Part shown: piece by piece, positions 10,480-20,861 of the stretch
Position numbering within the stretch: position 1 is the first letter of the stretch
Layout of the letters: every line of letters begins with the position of its first letter
Source of the DNA: Nemertoderma westbladi
Lineage: Eukaryota > Xenacoelomorpha > Nemertodermatida > Nemertodermatidae
Direction of reading: 5' to 3'
Length of the DNA stretch: 47,726 bases
Assembly (NCBI GenBank): GCA_032718475.1
Contig: JAUCBJ010003661.1
Coordinates: 1 to 47,726 of the forward strand
Notes under the pieces: model-generated
The model's database searches: none
What the model saw: only the letters and a program-made list of their open reading frames with translations
What the model was told of the DNA's origin: nothing
Position numbers and translations under genes: made by a program

Positions 10480-11060
10480 CTGAATAATAAATATTACGCT
10501 ACGCGTACAGACTACTCAAACAAAATACAGACCAAACGCTGACAGACTACTATCAAGCCTAAACAAACTACGGTATATGCAGACTCCGAAATGGTTAGTT
10601 AGTATGCGTTCTAACCGAGTAGTACGACTTATTCTTTCGAGGGGGTTTACCTCACAGCACTGGAAGCCCCTACGTTCCTAACTAGTACTTTATCGGACAT
10701 ACACTCTACACACACCGCAATCTCTTCAGACCTAACAACAGCCAGACAACAATCCAGCCTACAAATTATCTAAATAAGAAATATTACACTACCCGTACAG
10801 ACTACACATACAAAATACAGACCAAACGCTGGCAGACTACTATCAAGCCTAAACAAACTACAGTATATGCAGACTCCGAAATGGTTAGTTAGTATGCGTT
10901 CTAACCGAGTAGTACGACTTATTCTTTCGAGGGGATTTACCTCACAGCACTGGAAGCCCCTACTTTCCTAACTAGTACTTTATCGGACATACACTCTACA
11001 CACACCGCAATCTCTTCAGACTTAACAACAGTCAGACAACAGTCCAGCCTACAAATTATC
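10480..11060. repeat. Tandem duplication of about 290 bp
   Basis: Two head-to-tail copies, about 10480-10770 and 10771-11060, over 90% identical by eye. Both contain AAATGGTTAGTTAGTATGCG and both end GCCTACAAATTATCT. No ORF spans them. The low divergence implies a recent duplication compared with the ~20% divergence of the flanking LTR-like blocks. Confidence 0.85.
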
Positions 11061-11341
11061 TGTACAATCTGAGCAGGCTTACACGCCTTCTGCTCAATAT
11101 TGGCCTACAAATAAATAAAACTGACAGAAATAAGTAAAATCCCAATAAAGAACCAGGGCGGGCCCTCCCTGATTCAATTATTAAGGCCTACCGGTATATA
11201 ATTATCAAATCGAATAATACTGCTGTACCTGTACTGCTGTAAGTACCGGTCCGGGTGGTTAGGTAGTCAGGCCTACTGGGTACCGGTTGACCGGTACTTC
11301 AGCTTTATTGCCTACTGCAATACAGAAGCAATAACCGTTAT

Positions 11342-12510
11342 TGTTCGCGCTTTCAGACCTTTAGCAGTTTAACCTGCCAAATTTAGATGTCTTCTAGATT
11401 ATAAATCGACTTTAGCCTATGACGAGTATTTGATACACTACATTAGCCGAAGCCAGTCTATGCGCGACCATTCACCCGCTGGATATACCCGGGAGACTGG
11501 ATTCGGAAGCCTTGACCTTATTGCGGTGTAGGCCTACTGTATTATTCGACTGATTGTTAATATATAATCTCTGACCAATATTATTCACTTTCGGGAAATA
11601 TTAACAGTTCCTTTAGGACGTGGCGCTCTAAATATGTAAACAGAGTTATGACTTACACTAGACACAACGGGATGGCTATGGATTCACGTATAAAGCGCAT
11701 TCTTTAGGAGATGCTTCGTTATCAGTCACAATCATGCACACTACCGCACAATGCTGCACACCGATCTGCCGACCTTCACTAATTTTAGTCACATATAAAG
11801 AGAACAACCACTGACTCATGTAGTGCCTATGAAATAGCATTAGATTCACTCCAAAACCAATATAATGTAAGTCGCAATTGTTATATGTAACCAGTCTCTC
11901 TAACCTTCAGTATATCAAGAAGATTGGGGTTTCTGATTATTGATCGATATTATCCCAATATAATAATATTCCATCAACTGATATAATTAATAACCGACAG
12001 TAAATAGCAGTAAAAATGCGGTGTTTTGATTGTTTTGTTTGATTAGGTATGAATTGTTTGGATAACGGTTATACGTTCTATGATCAAGCCTACTAATGTT
12101 TTGCTAAAGCCTGAAAACACAGAGATTCCAAAGCCGGTCTTCTGGCTGTGGACAAAATACACAAACTGACTCAATTGCATGAGTTTCTGTATACAATCTC
12201 CAACACAGAGTCAAAAAACGCTCTGATTGGTCGACCGAACAAAGAAAGAACAGAGAACAAAGGAAAAGCTCCACGTGTACAGATCAGCTGTTAGCCGTCG
12301 TCATAGTAACTACACTGTGTCAAGAGGATTTTAGCGTATTGCGACATAAAATTGCTAGTTATGTCCGCTAAAGTACACATACAGAAGAAATGGCTTTTTA
12401 TGTCCACTAAAACACCGGTACAGTAAGGAAACGGCTTTTTATGTCCGTTAAACCAAATACAGAGTACTTTGCGGGGAAAATAACCAGCTAATTCCGCAAA
12501 AGCTTTTACA
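11342..12510 (-). repeat. LTR-like block, minus orientation (5' LTR position of the BEL/Pao-like element)
   Basis: Read on the minus strand it starts TGTAAAAGC at 12510 and ends GCGCGAACA at 11342. It is homologous to 2315-3562 read on the plus strand. It sits where the 5' LTR of the minus-strand element should be. Divergence from the other copy is too high for a recent single-element LTR pair. Confidence 0.6.
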
Positions 12511-15500
12511 CTGTAGCATGGTAGTGTTTACTTGATTAATTTACACTATTATAGTTATGTTATGTTATTATCATGATGTCATTATTTAATACTAAATATG
12601 ATACGCAAATGAAATTTAATTATTCTTATTATGCAATACGAAAGTAAATACTGTATTTTTTTTAAAAATAAATTAAAGTAACTCAGGATGACTATCAGCA
12701 ACCTTATAATTAGTACCAATCGATTCAGCGTTAGTGAAATATCTTAAAAAGTTGTTTTTACTTGCCATGAGATAAAATTGAAGCTTTTCTGCAGTTAAAA
12801 TGAATGGCCCCGCTAGAGGTCCCTGAAGATCTGCTATGCCAGTCCTTATTATTTAAGTTTAAGTATGAAGCGAGTTTGAAAGATGTCGTTCGCGGCGAAT
12901 ACATATTAAAATCGAGTTATATTGGTGTTGTAAGGGTCTCTAAGCCACGATTCTAGGTAAAACAAATTCCTTTTATCATATGGCCATTTCGTGTATCAAC
13001 ACACGTTTTCAGTGATATAAATATACTGTATAATAAAATGTTTACGTAATTTACATATTAAAATAAGTATGTACGCGGTTAAGTTTAATTGAATAATATA
13101 CTGTAAAAGATACTAATTATATGAGGCTATCGTACAGTATATGCCTGGTTACGAGGATGATGTTAAATAATTAAAATAAATAAAATTATGAGCAGTGGTA
13201 AAAAGAGAGATTAGGCTGACAGCATGGAGGATAAATTAAATTAAAATAGGTAAGTAAAATAAAGTTAAAAATATAATAATGTGATACTTTTCGGATGAAA
13301 AATCGATAAAATGCGAAGCGTGACTAAGGCTAGGTAGATACAATACAATTAATTAAGTTAAAATAAGTAAAAATAAATATAAAGATATACGGCGATTTAG
13401 GTATGGATGGCTAGGAAGATACAATTAAATAAAATGAAATAAAGTGAAATGAAATGGAATAAAATTAAATTATTTAAAACATGAGCAGATAATCGATAAA
13501 ATTCATAAAATGAGATAAAGTTGATAGATTACACCGCAACTCGCAATATTTGCAGAATGACTGATACACGGACCAAGATGTTTCAAAACTCTTCGCTCCA
13601 AGTGCTATTAGATATCTAATAAACAATGAGATACCGATTTTCATGCTATGATATTTAATTTATGTATAGTTTTATCTACAATTCTTAAATATTGGCACGT
13701 TATTTTTAATTTAATTTAATTTTATTTATCTAGTTTGTAGGCTTATCGTTGAATTGTTTACTTTTCTTTTTTTTCGTTAATTTTCTCATACGTATTTTCA
13801 ATTTTTATTTATTTATTATTTTTATTAGCCTGATGTTAATTTTTATTAAGTTGCTAGTCTCTCATCGTATCTTTTAATAATTTTGAGCTTTTTTTTTAAG
13901 TAGAAGTTAAGTAGAAGTAACCATTTTTGTGATACATATAATGGAATATATAGTACTATATGATGATATATTAATATATATCATTAATTGATATAATGAT
14001 ATATATATAGTTTCCTCCTGATATAGCTGCTATATGGCGACATCTAAGTGTCACCTTGTTTTAAATGTTTTCTCCCATAGTACGTGTGGAATTATTCCTA
14101 TAGTTTTCGGTCTGTTATAACTATTTACATACTTGTGTGTGAAGTAGCACTTTACAACAAATGTGTGTACCGTTGTACTGTACAGTATATGCCCAGAGCG
14201 AGATGTAGAGCTAATACACTTAAAATTTCACTACTTCTGGTGGTTAATTGTCCTTAGCGAATGTGGGGCGGAATTGCTTGTTAGTACAGTATATTCAACT
14301 CTTTTTTAAATCCAGCATGTTTATCAAATTGAGCATTTGTTTGACAAGTCCGGACGATGTTATTCAATTCCAAGACAGCTTTTAGGGTAGATTGATACTG
14401 ATTGCTGGAAATTGTGCTTGTTTAATAATATACTAGTTTAATAATAATATGCTTGTTTTGATAGGAATTGCTTCATAGGTCGGAAATAGGGGGGTGAAGG
14501 TGTAATATTTATATAAGATATAGCTATATAAATTGGATGTGACTAAAAAAATAATAATCTTAGTCGTTAATACAGATTCTTGGCACGAACAATTCCAAGA
14601 GATTAACTATATATACTTAATATCATAATATCGCGATCATGTATTGTGTATTTTGTTTAGAGTTTACATAAAGACTGCTATGCTTAACTAAATAGTAATT
14701 ATTCATGTATCAAAAAATAATAACCTCACTAAAATAATGAATGAATGAATGGTATGGACATATTATTAGGTCAAGTTGCCAGGAATTAGTGGCTACTATA
14801 ATAATTAAGAATCTCATTACATAAACATTATCTCAGGATAACCAATTGTTATAATTTTGGTTGGGTCGATAAACCATTGTAGCTCAATGATTTATTACTA
14901 CTCTATGGGGTTCTTTACTTGTACTATAAACTCTAATTGCTTGTTTATGTTTGAAACCCCCTGCCATCTGAAATTTCAGCTTGAGTGATTTTGAATGAAC
15001 TCGGTTCAATTGCAGTAGATGTATAGATAGATATATATATACGTTATGGTGAAATGTTATGTGCTGGACACCCTTGATGTATTGTAGTATACCAAGGCCA
15101 AGCCTGGGGGCTTCCTACAGGGCTATCGCTAGGTAGGCATTGAATGCTGTGACACTGACGTGACCTCATTCATTGTGTGTTGCAGTTTAATCTCAACCTC
15201 TGAATAACATAATATACGTTTTGCTTTCATATCAATAATGTAATACAAATTCATATTCCTGTGCTATGTGGCATATATTCAATTTTATCAAGATACAATG
15301 AAACTAATATCTTAACTCTTTCTTATCTTAACCTGTTTCAGAATATATTTATCATGAGAAAAGTTGAAAATTATTTTTCGATGATTTACCATCCTACATG
15401 GTATTTTTGTAATTTAAACACGTGCATCGGTTCATGGGGGCCTTATAGCACAGCACAAAGTATAGATGATTTCTTGCGTATCAGTACAATAGTGGACCAG

Positions 15501-16230
15501 ATCACCCCTTTCAATTTTCAGATTAATCTGATTGTTTATTCTATAATTATGGCTACTTCTATGTATCTTACTATTCGCCCCCTATCAGCAGACTGAGGCA
15601 CTATAGAAATCTGCCTCTGTGGATAATTTCTATCAATTGACAGACTACAGGTGTAGAAAGTTTTAATACGTAAACATAAGTTGTTCATATTTACGCTAAT
15701 TCATTTTTACTTTTCTCAGTATTATAGTGGGATGGCTTCAGTTCAGACGCTCTGGTGGGATCTCAAGTCCTCTAAGAATGACAAAATTCACAATTAAAAA
15801 ATAAATACAATATTTAGATTTATTAGAGAAAGGAACTGGTTACATTGACAGGCCATTCTAACCAAACAATTGAACGTAATCAAAACTACATATACTTTTG
15901 TTTTTCAGAGTAAACCGTAGATGTTTTGGAGGGTTTAATTATGTCAGAGTAACCACCCAGCCACCCGCCCCCCCTCCCCCACCCCCCCCCCCCCCCCCCC
16001 CATCCCTGACTCCTATTTGCGTTTCATGGATTGTTTGCGAGCCAATTTCTTATTATTCCTGAGAGACAACGACAGTTTTATGGGAGAGTTGATTTGTAAA
16101 AACCCGCCGTTTAAAGTGAAATCTAAGTGGAAAGGAAATTCGACTAAAAACTTTAAAAGAATCTTTAGAAAAGCGTTCCCACTCAACTAACTTACTTCCT
16201 AATTACTTGTAAACCCAATGATAATCTAAA
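12511..16230. other. Long AT-rich non-coding stretch
   Basis: No gene is supported. 13190-13560 is A-rich with AAATAAAAT-type runs, 13690-13900 is T-rich, and 13935-14010 is TA-rich with ATATAT tracts. A 111-codon frame at 15261-15596 starts at GTG and has no recognised motif. The stretch ends with a 20 bp poly-C tract at 15982-16001. Confidence 0.5.
15982..16001 (+). repeat. Poly-C tract, 20 bp
   Basis: Twenty uninterrupted C, preceded by broken C-rich sequence from 15959. The complementary strand is a 20-base G run with potential to form quadruplexes. Confidence 0.9.
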
Positions 16231-16443
16231 TAGTCACGTTTTTAATCCTGTTCGATTTGGAAATGTAATAATGTTAGTTGTATCTTGTAGGTCTTCTTTA
16301 ATGCTACCGTATTATTAATCTATTACCTATAATAGGTGTTGCTTTCATTCACAACGACTTACATTTATTCATTAAATTTAGTTAATTGCGCTGTGAAAAT
16401 TAACATACGGCACGACCCAAACACTAATGAAAATTCCACTTAG
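16231..16443 (+). repeat. Dispersed ~210 bp repeat, copy A
   Basis: Starts TAGTCACG and ends AAAATTCCACTTAG. It shares long stretches with 37061-37252 (plus) and 43423-43635 (minus), including ATTTAGTTAATTGCGCTGTG and CCAAACACTAATGAAAATTC. It has no coding potential and no terminal inverted repeats, so it is SINE-like or a fragment of a larger element. Confidence 0.8.
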
Positions 16444-16653
16444 CATTCTTGTCAGGTTTCCGAAATCGTATCGAACACTTTGATAGACACTGTAACATGT
16501 TTAAAATGCATTTATACCTAACGCTAATTCATAACCTGATAAATGCGCGTAATTTTGGACTTTATTGACATTGGTTCTAGTTGCAGCACCATTGATATTT
16601 ACTGTAGCGAAACAAAATTCACGACATAATTATTTTGAAGATATAAACTACAT

Positions 16654-16876
16654 TCAGTTGGTTGAGCGCTGGGCCTGCAATCTATTGGTTGTAGGTTCAG
16701 CCCCGACAGGGTCCACTCAGCCTTTCATCCACTGGGGTTGATAAAATGAGTACCAGTTAAATTACTGGGAGCAAATCTGGGATAGGAGTAGCGCCCACCC
16801 CTACCCTCGGGTAGCAGCTATCGAAAGAGGAGCCTTCGGGTCGCCTCCGGCTTCGGCCGACTGTTTGCTTGCTTGA
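16654..16876 (+). mobile_element. tRNA-derived SINE
   Basis: A Pol III-type box A-like TGGTTGAGCGCTGGGC (16658-16673) is followed by a box B-like GTAGGTTCAGCCCC (16690-16703). The body then reads CTCAGCCTTTCATCC...GGGGTTGATAAAATGAGTACCAGT. That central motif resembles the conserved core known from several invertebrate tRNA-SINEs, cephalopod ones among them. The 3' end is a GC-rich hairpin-like CCTTCGGGTCGCCTCCGGCTT and then TTGCTTGCTTG. The box B is degenerate (GGTTCAGCC rather than GGTTCGANTCC), so this copy is probably old. Confidence 0.65.
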
Positions 16877-17648
16877 AATCACATGCAGTGAGAAGCATAT
16901 GTTCCCATAGACAGTCTTTCAATGTATTTATAAGTTTAAGGCGGGCTCAAGGGGCCTCACACTGGGCGATGGCTCAACAAATAGAGTAGCCGCGCACCCA
17001 TGACCCCATTCCGAAACGACAGGGTGTCAAGTAGTCTTTTTGTTGGGGCCCGTACATTGCATCAAGTCATTTACAGACAATGGCACAGGAATAAATGTTT
17101 TAATACGACTAGCGGGGTGTCACCGTAGGCCTATGGCTATGCAGCGTTCATAGCTAAGCTTTCTGGGAGCAGAAGTAGCTACTCGAAAACGTTGACGTCA
17201 ATATCGAACGAGTCGGTAATTAACCTACCTGATAGAATTGAATGGGTGTGCTGGAAATTGTGTGGTCAATGTTGGTAAATGCATTGCGTGTTAACCTATT
17301 ATTTAGGAGGTATTTTTCTTGTATAAATTTATGCGCATATAGAATGAATGGTATACTTGATTTGGAAAAAATGTGTAAATTACCGCATAAATTACAGACT
17401 TTTATTGGTATACAGTTTAGGCCTACTGTACAGTATGCCAAATTATGGTCAAAGCATTATTATGGTTAACAATTACTGTATTTGTCTTTGTCAGAGGAGG
17501 TAAATTGGGCTACAATATTAGGATGCAGTGAAAACATGCATCATCTAAATAAATAGTAGTTAATTATCGTTAATTCTTGCTTATTCTGAATTGTTTTGAT
17601 ACAAAGGGGAATTGTTATTACAAAAATTTCACCTAAATACCTGTAATC

Positions 17649-17690
17649 CTATGGTTTACCACCTATGGTTTACCACCCATGGTTTACCTA
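17649..17690. repeat. Three tandem 14 bp units (CTATGGTTTACCAC)
   Basis: Two perfect CTATGGTTTACCAC units and a third with two changes, with no spacer. It is a small minisatellite of no evident function. Confidence 0.85.
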
Positions 17691-17769
17691 TGTTGTCATG
17701 TTTTACCTGTCATCCTAAATTGATAATTTTTTAACATTGAGGTGGGATAATAATGGGATTTACATATAG

Positions 17770-17784
17770 CCCCCCCCCCCCCCC
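17770..17784 (+). repeat. Poly-C tract, 15 bp
   Basis: An uninterrupted run of fifteen C after ACATATAG, followed by TTCCCCCTG. Confidence 0.9.
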
Positions 17785-19664
17785 TTCCCCCTGTATCTAA
17801 GCACCCCAACATCATCTCAGAGTTTAGTTTATTAATGCATGATGAGCGATATTATTGAGTCAGAATCAAAAATCTGATAAAAACAACCCTCTATCCTAAC
17901 GCGTGCGGTTTTATAAAACGCACTTTATAATTATTATTATTATCACAAATATATTGCAATAATTCGTCGAGCTCAAGCGAATATGGCCGTATTGTGGTGC
18001 GGTTAGGCAGAATTTATTTACTCAAAAAGTTAATTCTATGAAAAAGAGGCAATTCATCCTAGACCACGCCAGTTAAAAGTATTGAAAACTCTATATTATT
18101 TTGGTATGTTATACCATCTACCCAATTCAATAATCAGATAGTGTGACCCACACTAAAGCGCAAAATTCCTCTACAAATTTTCGAAATTTGCCGAATTTGC
18201 TTTCAGGATCGAGAGATGATGGAACCGTGTAGTCAGTCGTGTCATTAGCAGTGTAGTCGTCATGGTGACACAATTAGACACGCGTCAGCATCATTGGTGG
18301 TACACAGACAGACAGAGATAGAGAGACCAGAGACAGGATTCCGTATCACACAGATTTAAACTAACATGCTTTGAGACTCCCCTTGGCTGTTCCTACAGTT
18401 AGTTTATTTGTTTTGAACACCGAGACTAGCTGCGTATTAAGTTTATATAAAATAATGCTGTTTTTATATTCACTACCAGCACCAGGGCTGAATTCCGTGG
18501 ACGAGTGATTGAAAGGTTGGTAGACAATGTAGAGATTCAGAATAAATATTTCTGTTTTTGTAAAATAAAATAAAAAACAAACATTGTTGTGTAATTGCAG
18601 ACCACCTTTATAATAGACCACCCTGAGGTGATTTACATAGGTAATTTTGTCGAGCCGCCAATAGATACAAGTATTGTGTACAGCAGCAGGGAATGGGACC
18701 CAGGTTGTAATGAATGACAGATCCAGGTTTTGTACTACTGGCAGTCAAAGATAGAAAATTATCGAAAAATTTCAGCTTTCAACTATAACAATTAATATTC
18801 ATAAACACACGGCACACATACACGTTCGTGGACCTTCTCTCAAGATTTCCGACTCTGTTTACACTATATGTTTACATGCAACAAGTTTGTATTACATTAC
18901 TAACATTTTTTGTCGAAACACATATGTACAGACAGATAAACACACAGACCGACTGACCGGCAGACAATGGTTGAAATAGCGGTAACCCGCATGTTAATTT
19001 CCCTTAATTCGTCGCTCGCCCCAAACTAGACCTGAGCCTTCATGCACGCATGAGGTGTGAGAATATTATACGTAATACAGTATTCGAAGTAGTGTAACTC
19101 AAACTATATAATAAACTTAAACTTGCATTTTAAAATATATCAACCAAATGTTAGTAGGCATGGATGTTACCAAATAACCAGATGGCTAATGGGGTAGGTA
19201 GGCCTACACAAGTAGGACAAATTTTACTTTAACAACACGGCATGAGAACCGGAATAATAAATTAAACATTTGCTTGAGTTGTTGAAGGATTTAATAAAAG
19301 AATGAACAGTTTTTTTTCGTCTTTTAAATTTAATAATCAATGTGGTTGCTGCCATCAAATAATTGAACACTCAAAGTTAATATCACAAATATTGTTTTCA
19401 CATCAACTAAACTCTACGAAATGACTAACTTAATGAATTGTCCCTTCCTGTCCGGTTTACTATCTGTGTGACTTTGAATCGGTACACACTTTAGCGCCCA
19501 CATGCCAAAGATATGTTCGGGCCTCATCATGACAATTAAGGTCGTTTAATATTCCCTAACAAATAATAAACGATGATACAAAGAATTGTACCCTATATGC
19601 GGCTGCCATGGTCACTTATAGGCCCGGAGGCCCCTCCCTCAGGTCTCACTCATTCATCCAGAAC

Positions 19665-19790
19665 CCTTTTGGAGCCCCCTCCTATGGCCTTGCCATGTGC
19701 CTCGTATTGTATCAAGTTTGTATCAATATTTCCTGTTCAACCAAGCTTGAAATCGTTTAGAAGAAGATTAGCGATTTACCCCAAGACTAT
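19665..19790 (+). repeat. Degenerate dispersed repeat (relative near 42490-42590)
   Basis: GGAGCCCCCTCC...ATCAATATTTCCTGTTCAACCAAGCTTGAAATC...GCGATTTA matches 42490-42590 (GGAGCCCCCATT...TTCAATCAAGCTTGAAATC...GGCGATTAGA). A plus-strand frame here reads FKSFRRRL-like sequence, suggesting the end of a LINE ORF, but this is weak. Confidence 0.4.
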
Positions 19791-20191
19791 AATGAGACTT
19801 ATGGGTTCGTTAGTTCTACAGGTGATCCCAATGATACTGAACGTACCAGCTCTGTATGTCAAAGGAACTTTTGGCTTATCGAGATTTTAGATTTTGCCTC
19901 AAGGCAAAAGTATAGCCAAATTTTAAGTATATCTTAAACTTATTTTACTATATTTGAGTGCGAACTGTATCCCTGAAGCCTGAATCCTATTCACTATTCG
20001 CTTTTATATTTTTAAGAAAATTTCTACGATCTACGAAAATAAATCCTCTGCAATTCTAAATTTTCAGAACGCGCGCCTAGATTTATTATAACTTTTTGTC
20101 TTCATTAAGTGGTATAATATTCACAGTATTGCACAGAGCGCAAGTGAAAATCCAGCGGCCAGATCAAATTAGTTGAATATGAAATAAAGTT

Positions 20192-20250
20192 TGGTTTATT
20201 GTTTTGATTAGAGAACATGGGCACCGTAACCTGCTCCTTTCCGTTAATGT
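20192..20250 (+). repeat. Dispersed repeat with GTAACCTGCTC, copy 1
   Basis: GGTTTATTGTTTTGATTAGA followed by CCGTAACCTGCTCCTTTCC. Related sequences occur at 41909-41975, 45150-45205 and 45325-45360. The LTR retrotransposon at 20271 inserted just beside it. Confidence 0.5.
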
Positions 20251-20270
20251 TTTAAGTTAAATAAAATTAT

Positions 20271-20821
20271 TGTGACGGGATCCGAGAGGATCCCGGTTTA
20301 TCCGGTGTTGTTTGTGTACGCGTCAGCCGCACCGTGTGATGGAAAAGGTGATAGTTCGTTGTTCCGACGTTCTTAATAATATAGGCTAGATAAATATGTG
20401 ATAGCATATAGATTGTGTAAACTGAACTGAGATAACCGGTAATATAGGTGACGGCGATGACGGTCTTAACTGTCACCGTACTGCCTGACTGTACTGGGAT
20501 AACTGGACAAATGACATAAAGACTGGTAATATATATTGCACGGTTGGCCGCATAACACTACTCAGCCGATGCCTTCCCCCCATTGGCTAATAACCCTGTT
20601 GTCGCCCTTCTACTTCCCCTGGGTGTGCTTCCCCCCCGCTGCTATCTCTCTCTCTCTCCCAGAGGTATAACCTCTGACCCCCGGTGTGTGTGTTCCCTTG
20701 GGGCCTATTGTCCCCGCTTATTGGGGTGATACAAGGTTGATTGGTAATCAACATTGTAGTTCCAATATTGCTTAAACCTCACTTTATGGGGCTTGATGTG
20801 GCGGAATTGAATACGCTCACA
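20271..20821 (-). repeat. 3' LTR of gag-only element
   Basis: 551 bp, TGTG...CACA ends. It differs from 26584-27134 at six positions. It contains an 8+8 bp perfect hairpin (CGGGATCC-GAGA-GGATCCCG, 20276-20295) and a near-perfect 13 bp stem around 20730-20758 with one mismatch. A CT-rich run and an ACCGGTAATATA motif also occur inside. Confidence 0.93.
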
Positions 20822-20861
20822 CTCCCCCCCCCATGCTATCTTCCCAGTGAGAAGATAGCAT
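20822..20861 (-). promoter_or_regulatory. Polypurine tract and adjacent 11 bp hairpin
   Basis: On the minus strand the bases next to the 3' LTR are a G10AG purine run (20822-20832), the expected plus-strand primer site, which fixes element orientation. Immediately beside it, ATGCTATCTTC (20833-20843) and GAAGATAGCAT (20851-20861) form a perfect 11 bp stem with a 7-base loop. The hairpin is not a standard part of a polypurine tract. Confidence 0.7.

Larger units (their letters stand above)
9150..11341 (-). other. Leader / 5' non-coding region of the BEL/Pao-like element
   Basis: Between the LTR-like block and the gag ATG there is about 2.2 kb without a convincing ORF. It contains two separate tandem arrays (9284-9536 and 10480-11060) and several ACCGGT palindromes, such as GTACCGGT-TG-ACCGGTAC at 11280-11297. 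Directly inside the LTR end the minus strand reads ATAACGGTTATTGC, not an obvious TGG-type primer-binding site. Nothing else is recognised in 9561-10479. Confidence 0.5.
4102..12510 (-). mobile_element. BEL/Pao-like LTR retrotransposon, deletion derivative
   Basis: In minus-strand order: LTR-like block (12510-11342), leader of about 2.2 kb with tandem repeats, gag N-terminal frame (9149-7671), and an overlapping gag/protease frame (7716-4102) with a DUF1759-like region, CCHC knuckles, an aspartic protease DSG and the tail of the RNase H region. The reverse transcriptase and most of RNase H are absent, no integrase is recognised, and no 3' LTR in the right orientation follows. The element therefore cannot supply its own enzymes as it stands. 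Family assignment rests on the DUF1759-knuckle-protease order, known for BEL/Pao. The left boundary is set at the end of the ORF because no 3' LTR was found. Confidence 0.65.
16877..20191. other. Non-coding stretch, no gene seen
   Basis: Short frames only, none recognised. It holds a 14 bp triplicate at 17649-17690, a 15 bp poly-C tract at 17770-17784, a CAGACAGA-type stretch at 18305-18335 and a degenerate repeat at 19665-19790 also seen near 42490. Confidence 0.5.

Noticed and set aside
15261-15596. 111-codon plus-strand frame as a gene
   Set aside because: It starts at GTG, has no recognised motif, no splice or promoter context, and lies in AT-rich non-coding DNA.
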